DNA of 64,000 nt, from assembly GCA_032718475.1 (NCBI GenBank), contig JAUCBJ010003703.1, positions 1-64,000 of the forward strand. Reading direction: 5' to 3'. The position numbers and the translations under genes were made by a program. The notes under the pieces were generated by a model that was not told the DNA's origin, ran no database searches, and saw only the letters and a program-made list of their open reading frames with translations. Every line of letters begins with the position of its first letter. The stretch's first letter is position 1. The stretch comes from Nemertoderma westbladi (Eukaryota; Xenacoelomorpha; Nemertodermatida; Nemertodermatidae). Positions 10,351 through 21,885 of the stretch are shown one piece after another.

Positions 10351-11444
10351 GATAAAACCATATACTGTAACTCACAAGTTGACATACTGTACCTTATATA
10401 TCCATTACCTTTAGATCAATTTTACTTAAAACTAAGTTTTTTCAGTTACATGGTTTTGACTTAAAGAGGGCAGTATAATGTATTGGGTTTAGCAGTTTAA
10501 AAACAGTTTAGTAGTTGGGTTTATTGTTGTTCACTTGGTTATTACAATAAAAAGTATTTCGGTCCAATGCCATTATGTCATCTCTGATTCACCTAACTAT
10601 TTTGACGTCACACGTATGTTTTATTTTTCCCCAACTGGTACCATTCCACAGTGAGGCATCCCTAACACGGTGTGGGGTCTGGGTCTGACTTACACCTCGC
10701 CTCGGTGGAAAGAAATTAAATAGCGACTGTAGTTTATTCTTACAACTCGTGTAAAATATGTAATCCTTTCTTTCTTCTCGACTCATGAATCTCGAGCATT
10801 AATGGTACCTTGGTTAGGAAAAGATGAGGCATAAACTATTACTTCGGCTCTACTGCTGCCCCCATTAATATATTTTATTTTTACTTTAACTAAAACCCAC
10901 AAAGCGCCAGGTTATACAAGTATACAATATACAAACTCATTGGAATCAAAAACAAACTTTAAGTGAAGTAAAAGAGTTTTATTCGGTTGTAAGGACAGGG
11001 ATTACGCATTAACCTCTAGATAAAATTATAAAATTATTATTTAAAATATCGGCGCCGTTTTTAGCTAAAAAGACCGGACGGCAAAGAGGTTATCCCGATA
11101 ATGGATATAAATATATACAGTACAAATACTGTATATACATAAAACCCTGCCGCTGTAAAGTCCTCCCAATTCCCTGAATTATTAAAGTGGTCGTTTATTG
11201 TTTTGATAAAAAAGGAATAAGTGCAGGAATAAGTGCATGGGAATAAGTAGGAATCGGTTGAAGGGGGTCAAAGGGGATATAACTCGACATGCTACTAATT
11301 TATAAGTTTCACTTTGATTCATTGATTGATTTCGTTTATGTTGCATTAAAATCAGATTCACTGAAAACATTAATAACCTTAAAATCAATGTATTTAATCA
11401 GTTACAAATATATATAGTTCACTACAAAATACAACAATTTTGTT
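10351..11444. other. Non-coding region downstream of the zinc-finger array
   Basis: AT-rich DNA with no convincing ORF, RNA or repeat. It lies 3' of the minus-strand zinc-finger remnant and could include its former 3' untranslated region. Confidence 0.4.
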
Positions 11445-11703
11445 ACCGGTAACTTTTAGATTTATGAACAGAATTGATATGGGTGTTTAGGCAGTCTTGC
11501 CGACTGAATTCTTTATTACAATAACCGCATTTATGTTTGATATCTTGGTGAACGTATTTGATATGTTGTTTTAGCAAATGATTTTACACAATGAAAACAG
11601 TTTTACTTAATACCTTTATGAAAGTAGTTCACATGGGTGTTTACCTTTGCTGGCTGAATTCTTTATTACAATAACCGCACTTATATTTAATATCTTTACG
11701 TAT
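11445..11703 (-). pseudogene. Displaced C2H2 zinc-finger remnant
   Basis: On the minus strand this encodes further fingers of the same array as 13,507-15,174: CGYCNKEFS-type finger starts are recognisable, interrupted by small deletions and frame changes. It is separated from the rest of the gene by the hAT-type insertion at 11,712-13,340. Removing the insertion plus one 8-bp duplication restores a normal inter-finger linker, so this was once the 3' part of the gene. Confidence 0.8.
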
Positions 11704-11711
11704 ATATAGAG

Positions 11712-13340
11712 TAGAGTTGCAACAGAGACCTGTTTTTCTTAATCCCGGTAAACCAGAGACCTACCCAGAGAATTATTTTGAAAAATACCGGAGACCAGAG
11801 CCGGAGATCAGAGACTTGGCTTATTTTTCTACTTACATTTTGATTAGTCCCATAAAGCACAGACAGGTACATATGGACTGATAACTATTTTTATATGGTT
11901 GAATTACAGTAACTCCAACCCATGTCAACCCTGACCCATTGGAATAAAATAAGCGCACGTACACGTACAGGTTGGGGGACTTAATTAATATTAATTTGGT
12001 TATTTGTTTATTAATTCGTTCTTATTTTGTTATTGTTAATAATATGGGGACTCTTACACTTTACCGTGCCATTATAGCCATATTTTGATATAATAAAATG
12101 ATCTTAAAATATTTGTTCTAGAACAAAAAAGATTTGTTCTAGAACAACATTTTTATATTAAATGTATAGATAATATGTTCTAGAGCATTAAAAAAGAAAC
12201 AAAAACTAGCTAGTATAAAAAATCTATACTAAGATAACATACAATAAAAAATTAACAAGTTAGCTAGTGCTTTGTATTTTTTGTTCTAGAACAAAAAATA
12301 TTTGTTCTAGAACAACATTTTTATATGAAATAGATTGATAATGCTCTCGAACATTTAAAAGACAAGAAACAAAAACTAGCTAGCTTGCCATTTTACCAAT
12401 TTTTTGATATAATAAAATGATAGTTTTTAATCTATAATATCATAATTAGGGAAACTACTGTAGAAGGAAGTGAAGGAAGTGTACCCGGTTTAGTAACAAA
12501 CAATAAAAACAATAGCTACACAAAACGTAACAAAATGTAATTGTACGTAGAGTAAATTACGGTATCACTTGCGTAAATATATATTATAACAATTATATTT
12601 TTTTGAATTATATTGAATGTATAAGTGGCTCGGCAAACTGTAAGAGAGCCATAATATGTTACATAAATTTGTTTTGCGCCATAGGTACTGGTACTTTGTT
12701 AATTAAAGGCACTTATTTTACAAATTGTTCAAATCATATACATTTCATTCAATGTACTATAAAATAAACTTAGTAAATTACAAATACAGTGCACAGGTAT
12801 GGTACTCTACTCGCCCCATTTACAAGCCTCGTTATGCTCGTTTTCTTCATTTGGTCGTCATATTATCTATCCTACAACAAGTTGAATGGAGATCATCTTT
12901 CACTTTTAGACATTATGGGTGCTCAAATTAAGCACCTTTATCCTTAAATAAGAACCCTCTTTAGGTGCTAATTTAACTTAAAATTAAACGAACCTTAAAT
13001 TAATTAAATAGAAGATTATCGGTACATTTAGTTTGAGTCAGATTTAGAGTTAGATTAAAAACAGTGTAAAAGTGAATATATAATTTTGTTGAAGCAGAGT
13101 ATTAAAAATAGTTAAAAATTAAAGATATTATTAATTGTAAAAAAATTGTGAAAAATAATCTTTATTTCTCATTTTGTGTTGTACAGGATCTATTTTTAAA
13201 TAACTAATTCTAAATTGGAAAATCACTGATCTCTGGGTAAAATGTGTGTTTTCAATACCCGGGAACCAGAGACCTATCCAGAGACTAAAAAATAGCCCGG
13301 AGAATCCAGAGATCAGTGACAGGTCTCTGTTACAACTCTA
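11712..13340. mobile_element. hAT-type non-autonomous DNA transposon
   Basis: The 1,629-bp element is flanked by a perfect 8-bp duplication ATATAGAG (11,704-11,711 and 13,341-13,348). Its terminal inverted repeats start TAGAGTTGCAACAGAGACC on the left; the right end read inward is TAGAGTTGTAACAGAGACC, one mismatch. Subterminal CCAGAGACCTA and CCGGAGA-type repeats occur at both ends. An 8-bp duplication with a TA start is typical of hAT. No transposase is seen inside. It sits within the zinc-finger array, which gives independent proof of the insertion boundaries. Confidence 0.9.
12112..12385. repeat. Duplicated palindrome block TTGTTCTAGAACAA
   Basis: TTGTTCTAGAACAA occurs four times, in two pairs (about 12,114-12,150 and 12,280-12,316), each pair followed by similar sequence and an ACAAAAACTAGCTAG motif. 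The duplicated block has a period of about 170 bp. The core TTCTAGAA fits the nTTCnnGAAn pattern of heat-shock elements, but such use is speculation. Confidence 0.7.
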
Positions 13341-13348
13341 ATATAGAG

Positions 13349-13506
13349 TCGATATGTTGTTTTAGAACGCATTTTTTAGCAAATGATTTCCCACAATAGG
13401 AGCAGCTATACTTGAAGACACCTTTGTGGGCAAAGTTAATGTGGGTGTTTAGACTCCTTTGATAGCTGAATTCTTTATGACAATAACCGCACTTATGTTT
13501 TACATC
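13349..13506 (-). pseudogene. Zinc-finger array beyond the stop codon
   Basis: Immediately after the TAA at 13,507-13,509 the minus-strand frame stays open and encodes two more C2H2 fingers of the same type (CGYCHKEFSYQ... and CSYCGKSFAKK...). The stop replaces the conserved Lys of the HKD linker. These fingers reach the hAT insertion at 13,348. Confidence 0.8.
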
Positions 13507-15174
13507 TTAGTGAACGGATTCGATATGTTGTTTTAGTACGGCTTTTCTAGCAAATGATTTTCCACAATGAAAACAGTTGAACTTGATATCTTTATGGGAG
13601 TAGTTGATATGAGTGTTTAGATACGTTAGCTGACTGAATTCTTTATGACAATAACCGCACTTATGTTTTATATCCTTATGTATAGAGTCGACATGTCGTT
13701 TTAGTACGGCTTTTGTAGCAAATGATTTTCCACAATCGAAACAGTTGTACTTGATATCTTTATGAAAGTAGTTCACATGAGTGTTTAGATTCCTTTGCTG
13801 ACTGAATTCTTTATTACAATAATCGCACTTATGTTTTATATCTTTATGTATAGAGTCGATATGTTGTTTTAGAGCGCCTTTTTGACCAAATGATTTTCCA
13901 CAATCAGAGCAGCTATACTTGATGATACCTTTGTGGGCAAAGTTAATGTGGTTGTTTAGATCCCATTGCCGGCTGAATTCTCTATTACAATAACCGCACT
14001 TAGGTTTGATATCTTTATGTATAGAGTCGACATGTCGGTTTAGTTCGGCCTTTGTAACAAATGATTTTCCACAATCAAAACATTTGTACTTGATATCTTT
14101 ATGAAAGTAGTTCACATGGGTGTTTAGACTACCTTGCTGGCTGAATTCTTTATTACAATAACCGCACTTATGTTTTATATCTTTGTGAACGGATTCGATA
14201 TGTTGTTTTAGTTGGCATTTTCTAGCAAATGATTTTCCACAATGAAAACAGTTGAACTTGATATCTTTATGGGAATAGTTGATATGGGTGTTTAGATACG
14301 TTAGCTGACTGAATTCTTTATTACAATAACCGCACTTATGTTTGACATCTTTATGTATACTGTCGAAATGCCGTTTTAGGTCGTGTTTGTAACGAAATTC
14401 TTTATTACAATAACCGCACTTATGCTTGATATCTTTATGTATAAAGTCGACATGTCGTTTTAGTACGGCTTTTGTAGCAAATGATTTTCCACAATCGTAG
14501 CAGCTATACTTGATGATACCTTTGTGGGCAAAGTTAACGTGGGTGTTTAGCCTACTTTGATAGCTGAATTCTTTATTACAATAACCGCACTTATGTTTGT
14601 TATCTTTATGGGTAGCGTCAACATGCTTCTTTACATATTTTTTTCTTTTACACACTTTCTCACAATAATCGCATTTATACTTATTCTTGACGTCTTTATA
14701 AACGGATTCTATATGTCTCTCTAAATTTCCTTTGTTATTAAATAATTCATTGCAATGCAAACAGGAACTGGTATCTGAAGAAGATACCAACTCCCCAACA
14801 GTTTCATTAGAATTGCCGGACTCTGTTGTTGCACAACTGATTGTTGGTTCTGTACCTTCAGTTCCAATAGGCCTACGATACGAACAGTCTGGATTGTTGT
14901 TTTCCCGTTTTTCAACAATAAAAGAATCTCCAGATGGTTCATAGGAAATATCTTCGTCATCTAGTAAAGGGACAACATCTACTCTACCGAACAAATTGAT
15001 GTGATCTTCGATGGGAGATGATCCGTAAACGCAGTTCTCTTGATTAACATCAAGATAATAGGGGGTGGAGTCTGTTGGTTCTTTCTTTATAATCATACAA
15101 TCTGATTGTTCTTTCTTTAGAATTATACCGGCACCAGATGATTTCTCTTTCAATAAATTAGTATGTTTATCCAT
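13507..15174 (-). CDS. C2H2 zinc-finger protein, about 15 fingers
   Basis: A 555-residue protein, probably a nuclear DNA-binding regulator. The first ATG is at 15,174; two codons upstream are open but start with TTG, which is unlikely in a eukaryote. The N-terminal ~135 residues are acidic, with two SUMO-like LKKE/IKKE motifs (IIKKEPTD near residue 30) and no finger. From about residue 137 come 15 C2H2 fingers. The first is degenerate, with Tyr replacing the last His. The rest alternate two types, one starting CGYCNKEFS and the other CFDCGKSF, joined by HKDIK-type linkers instead of the usual TGEKP. The array therefore grew by duplicating two-finger (about 168-bp) units. The last finger ends directly on TAA. 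The ORF is intact, but the original gene was longer; it may be functional or a recent pseudogene. Upstream exons are possible but not visible. Confidence 0.85.
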   Translation of the reverse strand: MDKHTNLLKEKSSGAGIILKKEQSDCMIIKKEPTDSTPYYLDVNQENCVYGSSPIEDHINLFGRVDVVPLLDDEDISYEPSGDSFIVEKRENNNPDCSYRRPIGTEGTEPTISCATTESGNSNETVGELVSSSDTSSCLHCNELFNNKGNLERHIESVYKDVKNKYKCDYCEKVCKRKKYVKKHVDATHKDNKHKCGYCNKEFSYQSRLNTHVNFAHKGIIKYSCYDCGKSFATKAVLKRHVDFIHKDIKHKCGYCNKEFRYKHDLKRHFDSIHKDVKHKCGYCNKEFSQLTYLNTHINYSHKDIKFNCFHCGKSFARKCQLKQHIESVHKDIKHKCGYCNKEFSQQGSLNTHVNYFHKDIKYKCFDCGKSFVTKAELNRHVDSIHKDIKPKCGYCNREFSRQWDLNNHINFAHKGIIKYSCSDCGKSFGQKGALKQHIDSIHKDIKHKCDYCNKEFSQQRNLNTHVNYFHKDIKYNCFDCGKSFATKAVLKRHVDSIHKDIKHKCGYCHKEFSQLTYLNTHINYSHKDIKFNCFHCGKSFARKAVLKQHIESVH

Positions 15175-17160
15175 TATCAAATCTTCAATAAATATTAATC
15201 AATAAATTAAATACAGGTGGCAGTAGTTTTAGGTATGTCAAGCTCTTCACTAATAAAAATTTCACGCGATGTAAATATAATAAATAGATTATATAAGAGC
15301 GTTCAAAAGTTGCATGTCACTGTAACGGAATGGAGCAGGTTATAGTAACAGTGACAAACAAATGGAACCAAAAGAAAACTATCACTACTACAGTACCAGC
15401 AGTACCAGTACGATTCGAGAGTAAAAGTTTAGGTGATTTATTAAATATGTTATTGGCAATTGAATTAAAGAGACAGAGTGTGCTACGTACGGTCGCGGTT
15501 GTATGAAACTACGAAAGTTCCTATGTAACAAACTTCGCCCGCGTTTGAACTTAAGTAATTAATTACCGGTACCTAATACTTAAACAAAAACTCAAGTTCG
15601 TGTAGTTGACTATGAAACTGTAACCTGTAAAGCCCATGGCGACGGACATTGTCAATACTGCTAACTTTGAAGGTCGATTTCACTTGGTTGCTATGGTATT
15701 TTCAAAAAAACTAAATATGCCATTCACTTCATCATATCAAAAATATTAATCTTCAATAAATTTTAACTCATCATATCTATAGATATACTATAAGAGCTGT
15801 TGCTATGGCAGTTTCCTCCGTTGCTATGTTTAAGACCCTCTTAAAAACCAGCTCAACCTTTTGGTGAAGTCTACCCAATTTGTTTATAATGTCCGATATC
15901 AGTACTAAACATCTAGATGGTGTGGCTCAGTCGTATAAAAACACTCACGGGGTCATAGGCTGGAGCCTGTATTACATATAGAAACACCTAGATTTATAAA
16001 CATTGAGGCAGAAAACAACAGTTGGACATTTTTTTACCTACGAAATTAAACATCATGATTACTGAAATATTTCCGTTGCTATGTTAACCCGAGCGGGTTT
16101 TATAAATTGCAGAAATAGATAACAATTCAACCAGTGTGTATAAGTGTGGAACAATTCAACCAGTGTGTACGTACACTGCGTTGTACCGGTACTGGACTAG
16201 ACTTTGAATGATACAGACTGAACTCTGAAACTGTAAGCTTGACGATGAGTATGGTCACCATACTATGGTGTGGCATTCAAGGCGATAAAAGCTCTGTTAG
16301 ATGGAAACCACAACGAGTCTAAACGACAAAACGAAGTTTGGACTTCGTCGTCTTCATTCGAAGTTTATTGGACATCAGTCTTCCATTCCGGCTTTATTTA
16401 GACTCGGCAACCTTGTTCTCGGGTTTACTATTACTCCATGTGCCAGTGCCATCTGCCATGTTTATGTTCAACCGATAATTTTTCGCCGCCACATCATCGT
16501 GACGCCGCCTTCAGGTAGTCGGAATAGTTCATATGAGTAGTTTAGTCTAGTACAGTAGTGCCGGTACACGCAGTGCATTCTACTGAAGTAGGTACCGGTT
16601 CTGGCTATATTGTTATCAATTCTGAGATTTAAAACTCCTTAAAGTTTAAAACTCCTGGCAACGAACGGTACGGCTACGGTAGTTAATTATAGGTAGTTAT
16701 GTCGTTTACTTTTGAATTTTCGCTGAAAAAGTATAAAAAAATACAGCAAACCATAGTTTCTGTCTCATTTTTGATAAATCTATGTGTTTCTAGATGTTTC
16801 GGGCCTTTATCAAACTCGGTGTTTATTCTAGCTGTAGCGTTTCCAGGTATTATTAAGTACGTTTGATTGAACGACCATTCAGCCATTAATTATCTAATGT
16901 CAGGATTGTTTGGCTAGTGTCGTTCAAATGTACTAATACCCTGTTTCCAGGTGTTTCCAGCCATTTTCCAGGGTTTTCAGCTTTTCAGTACATACCAAGG
17001 ACTACTCTACCATTGCAGGTGCAGCCATATACAGGTATAAGCAACAGTCTGACAGTGCTTACCCGTAATATATGAACGCAGAATACACTACACTGAATAA
17101 TGACAATCACAAATATAGGCCTACAGCTGTACAGACCTGCAGACTGACAGACGTCAGGTA
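15175..17160. other. Upstream region of the zinc-finger gene, no gene seen
   Basis: No conserved ORF or RNA is recognised. Short frames at 16,301-16,540 and 16,683-16,886 have no motifs. The region just 5' of 15,174 presumably contains the promoter or an intron of the minus-strand zinc-finger gene, but no TATA or initiator could be assigned. Confidence 0.4.
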
Positions 17161-17345
17161 GGCTATGGGTTCAGGACTTAATGCAACTGACACATACAGA
17201 CATATGGAATCAGCATGCGGATGCATCATCGACCAATCAAAATTGCTAATCATCCCCTTCTATTTCCTTAGAAATTGGAGCCCTCCTATTGGCTTGTTTA
17301 GTCTTACTCTCAAGATTTGTGGTTTTCAAGCAATGTTAGACTATC
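17161..17345 (+). repeat. Dispersed repeat, copy 1
   Basis: This segment is similar, in inverse orientation, to 25,390-25,566. Shared words include CATGCGGATGCATCATC-like, GATTGGT/ACCAATC, CTCCTATTGGCTTGTTTA and GGTTTTCAAGCAATGTTAGA. No ends or target duplications were resolved. Confidence 0.75.
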
Positions 17346-17371
17346 TTTCTTATAAGGTTTACTCTGAGGCA

Positions 17372-17405
17372 CCCCCCCCCCCCCCCCCTCCCTCCCTCCC
17401 TCCAC
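17372..17405 (+). repeat. Poly(C)/(CCCT)n tract
   Basis: About 18 cytosines followed by CCCT units. Low-complexity sequence; the ORF reading through it encodes only Pro/Ser runs. Confidence 0.9.
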
Positions 17406-17923
17406 CCACCTACAGCTGCCAGTTGTCTATTGACTCTGCTGGCCTTGGAGTTACTCAACTTAGGGAAAATATCATATTCATACAACTTATCGATTCATTC
17501 CATTGTTTTTATTTCAATGCTGCTACTTTTTAAATGCTTAAATGATAGTATATTTCTAGTGTCGGAATACACCACATAACAAATAAATAATATAAATATA
17601 GATATATTAATTTATACATTATGTAAAAACAATAACAAATACACCAAACAATGTACCGGTATAAAGGTATTGTCCAACATAAGAATTATCCCTAAAGCTT
17701 TGCAGCTTATTTCCAAGGGGGTCCTTTATGTTACTTGGTTACAAATACAATATTACACTACGCTAACCTAAAACCAATATAAAACGTAATTACTCTATGT
17801 ACATGTACAACTTTACCAAGAGCGTGACAATGTCCGACTCAACGATAAAGATGTAATGTACAGAATAATTTATTACAAAACGTAATTCAGTAATTACAGT
17901 ATAAATAGTAAATAATTAATAAA

Positions 17924-18418
17924 CTAATAACTTACTGTAGGACTATTGTACCTATTTTTACATTGCACACGGAGGTGAGATTTAACTGCAGATTTAAAAG
18001 AATGTTGATTATCTAGGTTTTTAATTTCATTAGGCAGAGCGTTCCAATTTTTAATACCGTTAAAAAATAAAGTATCAGATTCAAAGTATTTACAATTCGG
18101 GAGGTAGAAGTTTGAAGCACTAGCTCTGGTACTGTAAGAGTGTATCGCGTACTCTGTTGAATTTTTGTTTTAGGTAATTGGGACACTTACCATTATACAC
18201 TTTATGCACATGGTTAAGGCGTAGCTGCTTAACTCTACTTCCTAAGTTAAGTAGTCCATCTTCAGAAAATTCAGCTGGAGTTAGGTGGTGCCTAGGTTTG
18301 TAGTCTTTAATAAATCGTACTACTTTATTCTGAGCTACTTGTAATTTACATTTAAGCTGTTTGGTTAAGCCTACATACCAAGAAGAGCATGCATGCATAG
18401 TCCATGTGCCACTGTATT
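17924..18418 (-). pseudogene. LINE 3' fragment (CR1/L2-like RT tail)
   Basis: Two minus-strand frames, joined by a frameshift near 18,125, encode the C-terminal tail of a non-LTR retrotransposon polyprotein. Recognisable are CSSWYVGL near the start, AQNKVVRFI, LTPAEF, RVKQLRLNHVHKVYNG, the hallmark NWNALPNEIKN, and a natural stop at 17,924-17,926. The reverse-transcriptase catalytic core is absent, as expected of a 5'-truncated insertion. It abuts the 3' end of the larger LINE that begins near 18,440. Confidence 0.85.
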
Positions 18419-18662
18419 AAAGAAGAGCAATGTAACTGGAGAGGATATAAAATGCAGGGGCTGAAGCTTGACGCAAATCCCATCTCGGCAAATTAATATC
18501 TTGTCTCGGTGAATTAAGACTGTTATATCAATTAGATAACTGTTAATATTTTAATTGCGCCGAGTTTGGCAGGATAAAAACTGATTAAATAATTATATAC
18601 ACAATACACAATGAAATAAAATAATGATACAATCATATACTATTGAATTAATAATTAAAAAG

Positions 18663-18887
18663 TTATGTGTTGGCCCATTGCAAGAGAGTTCTTTTGTTAT
18701 TTAAACAATGTAGGAGGTGGTAGATCATGGCTGTCTGGCCGCATAACTCGCATCGGGAGTAGTCTCCTGGTTGGTGGAAGGTTTTCGTACGGCACACGGC
18801 GTGGTGGAAACCGTGGATAGAGAACCTTGTCACCACGTGTCTCTGTGGTTCATTTGCGCCTGCCCATTTTCGGTTGGCGAACGCCAT
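18663..18887 (-). pseudogene. LINE ORF2 C-terminus with Cys/His motif
   Basis: A 74-codon frame with the pattern CELCGQ then HLLHC, the CCHC-type motif that follows the reverse transcriptase in many I/R1/Ingi-type LINEs. It is out of frame with the RT segment upstream (19,073-19,810), so at least one frameshift separates them. Confidence 0.7.
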
Positions 18888-19072
18888 CGAGTTCCAGAAT
18901 TCTTTGGGGATTTTGCTAATTTTTGTGTTGACAATGTCCGATATTTCTGAAATTCACAGGTTTGAGGCAAATGTAGCTCAACAGCCAGCTGTGAAACTTG
19001 GGTCTTCTCGCCGCATAGCGCCAGAACGAGCCAGTTGTGGGTCGTTTTATGTAGCCCCAGGACCCGTTTGAT

Positions 19073-19810
19073 CTATGTGGCTTTAATTTTATCTAGTGTG
19101 TGCATGTTGTTTGCTGAGAGAAATGGCCATATTTCGCGGAAACAATACGTTATTGTCGGTTGGACTTTTAATTTACATAATTTTGTAGCGGTTTCAACTG
19201 AGAGTAGTTGGGGTTTCTTAATATTATGGATAACTGTGATGGCTTTACAGATAATCAATGTAGTATGCTTTGTAAATGACAATGACGACTGCAATGTAAT
19301 CCCAAGATATTTATAAGAGTTTGTCATTGGTACCATATTCCCATTGTATATGGATTTATCAGCTGCGCTCAGACGACCGCCTCGGCGAAACTTAATTATA
19401 GCAGTTTTCTTTAAGTTGACCCGGAGCCCGTTTTCTGAGGCCCATCGCGCTAAGGCATCCAGTCCCAACTGAATGGCCTCTCTGGAGTCGCTGTAGAACA
19501 GCAGATCGTCGGCGAATAGGAGGATGATTAATTCTCCAACCCATCGGGCTACTCCAGTGATATATAGTACGATATCCCATATGAATATAATCAATAATAG
19601 GGGGCTTAGCGAGTCACCTTGAGGTACTCCTCGGGTTTGTTTAATAGTCTTAGATAGCCGTAGCCCGTCTGAAACTCGCATAAAACTGGTTGACAATATC
19701 GCTTTAATGAGTCGATATAGATTCCTCTTAATATTGAAGTGGTTTTTCAATTTAAAAAGTAACCTTGATCTGGGCACCGTGTCGAATGCCTTCCTGAAGT
19801 CCACGAACAC
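19073..19810 (-). pseudogene. LINE reverse transcriptase core
   Basis: A 245-codon open frame covering most of the RT palm and thumb. Key motifs, in order: VDFRKAFDTVPRS (first catalytic Asp), TRGVPQGDSLSPLL, LLFADDLLFYS (the catalytic FADD box, intact) and LGLDALARWASENGL...LKKT, then SYKYLGITL. The protein would copy element RNA into DNA at the nicked target. The frame lacks its N-terminal part, which lies in other frames at 19,811-20,220 (GPDQLPYELLQ-like). Although the catalytic box is intact, the parent ORF is broken. Confidence 0.9.
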
Positions 19811-20254
19811 CGCTTATAGTGGTTTTCGCGGAGTAGCCAGGTTATTGAATATCCGGTTTACTAGCTGTGCTATTGGCATCTTAGTGGATCGACCAGGCAG
19901 GAAACCAAACTGTTCCGCCAGGATACGGTGAATTACAAGAGCCCGTAGTCAGTTCGCTACAAGACTAGTTAGTACCTTATACGCATTACAGAGCAGAGCA
20001 ATACCTCTATAGCAGTCTGGATCGTGTCAGGAACCTGACCCCTTGAAGAGGACCTTGATGATGCTGTGTTTCCAGCTATTAACAAGTGCACCCAACACCA
20101 GGCAGATATTGAATAAAGTAGTCCATAGAGTATGGTTAATAGAATGGCTGCCTGCAAGAGTTCATATGGAAGTTGGTCCGGACCCCCTTACTTACCAGCT
20201 GGTTTGGTGTTGAACGCAGCAGCGACTTCCTCGACCGAAAACTACGGGATGTCA

Positions 20255-21450
20255 TCACCCGATTCGTCGCCCGAGTCCCGAGTCTAGTGGAATTTCCGAG
20301 GATGCCTCTGATTGGAGTACGTCCTCGAAGTGGCTCTCCCACTTTTCTAGAGGAACTGGACAGTTGGTCGATGTATTCAATTTCTTTGTCCCTTTGTAGG
20401 GTTTAGTTTCCGCGTCTGTTATTAGCTTCTTCTCGGTTTGTAAGGCAAAGTCATTCTGCTTAACTTTCAGCATAGATTTATATTCCCGCTTGCATTCGCA
20501 TAGCCTCTGGGAGGCCGAGGGATCAGATTTAACCGTTGCGTGGAGTGCGAGCACCTACCGTCGTTTAGAGTACCATTGCACATCGAACGAGGGTTTAGCG
20601 AAATGCGTCGTAGTTTTACGTAGGGGGGCGACATCTTTAATAGCGCCTGAGAGCGATTTATACGCTTCACCGATGCGGTTCTCCCGCAGTAAATTATTTG
20701 TATGATTAAGGCGATAGTTAGATTGTAGCTTTGGAATGTGGATTTCCCGTTTTCGGAGTGGTTGATTTCCGGCTAACAGGGGCTGAGGAGCTGTCCAGTT
20801 CCAGTTCCAGCTAGCTTTCACTGGTACATGTTTCCTTAGACATCGCGGTTTGCAGTTTATTGTCTGGACCGGTCTGTTAGAGTAAAATAGATCGATACCA
20901 CTACTTCCGTTATGGCATATGTATGTTGGTACCTTGCGATTATTTTGTAGCGATAGACCGATATCGTCCATTAGTTCCTCAAAGGCTGTGGTTTTGATAT
21001 TGTCCGCAATGTCGACCCGCGCATTAAAGTCTCCACCAATGACGACAGGGCCTCCGAAATTATCAGGAATTTGATCGGTAACAGTCAAAACGCCGACAAT
21101 GAAATCCTCAAGGGCTGTTTGAGGGGGAAAGTAACAGCAAGAAAATAAACCGAAGTCTGTGCTAACAGTTACACCAGAAGAGTCCATATGGATTAGGTTT
21201 GGGTTTAGATGCGGTTTAACCACAATTGTTATTCCACCGATGGGCCGACCTCGACCTATTGGTTTTGTAGCTGGTATAGTATCTGGTAATATCTACCTTT
21301 TTGTCTGAAGTTGCCAACGCTTCCGTAAACATCAGGATGTCGCTGTCGAAGACCGTGTCGTTGTGAGAGAGTCCCAGGACTGATTGTAAGCCTTCAACAT
21401 TCCATAGAACGGCACATAATGTTACCCGATGTTGGCGTTATTGGAGAGGC
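20255..21450 (-). pseudogene. LINE apurinic-like endonuclease and linker
   Basis: The endonuclease starts near 21,430 with LWNVEGL (catalytic Asn) and FTEALAT (catalytic Glu). A frameshift near 21,230 leads to the frame 21,223-20,555, with VVIGGDFNARVD (the conserved Asp/Asn pair) and GIDLFYSN. The position where SDHxPV is normal reads RKHVPV, so the conserved catalytic Asp is lost. The frame at 20,554-20,255 continues as the endonuclease-RT linker. In the family this enzyme nicks the chromosomal target to prime reverse transcription; this copy is inactive. Confidence 0.85.
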
Positions 21451-21819
21451 CCTAGTGGTCGGTGCTGCTGGTGTTGCAACCTTAATTGAAATTGAAGAAG
21501 TTTGGTCCTCGGTCAGTAGTCAGTTCAAATTCCCGACACATGTTCCCTGCACTGGGGTTTTGTTGCAGCTTTAGGTTCGCCCTTTCTGCTTGACTAAGGT
21601 ATTGTCTTGTAATAGTTGCACCCTTGGGCCAATTTCCTGGTGTATATATTGCTTCCCAGGATTCATCATTTGGGCAAACCACATGAAAAGTCGCATAGTT
21701 TGGTCGCAGAGTGGCATCGTTGTCAGTAGCAGGAAGGAGATTAAACACATGATCCACGGCGATATTTCTCCCTGCAAGATGTGTTTTGACTAGGGTTCAA
21801 CAGAAGGCACTTTATGGGG

Positions 21820-21885
21820 CCGAACCGAACCGAACCGAAGCAGGGCCAACTTCGGGCCGAACCGAACCGAATCCGAACCGAAGTT
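21820..21885 (+). repeat. (CCGAA)n subterminal repeat, left
   Basis: Runs of CCGAACCGAACCGAA within 30-95 bp of the left TIR of the hAT-type element, mirrored at the right end (24,040-24,090). They may be transposase-binding arrays. Confidence 0.8.
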
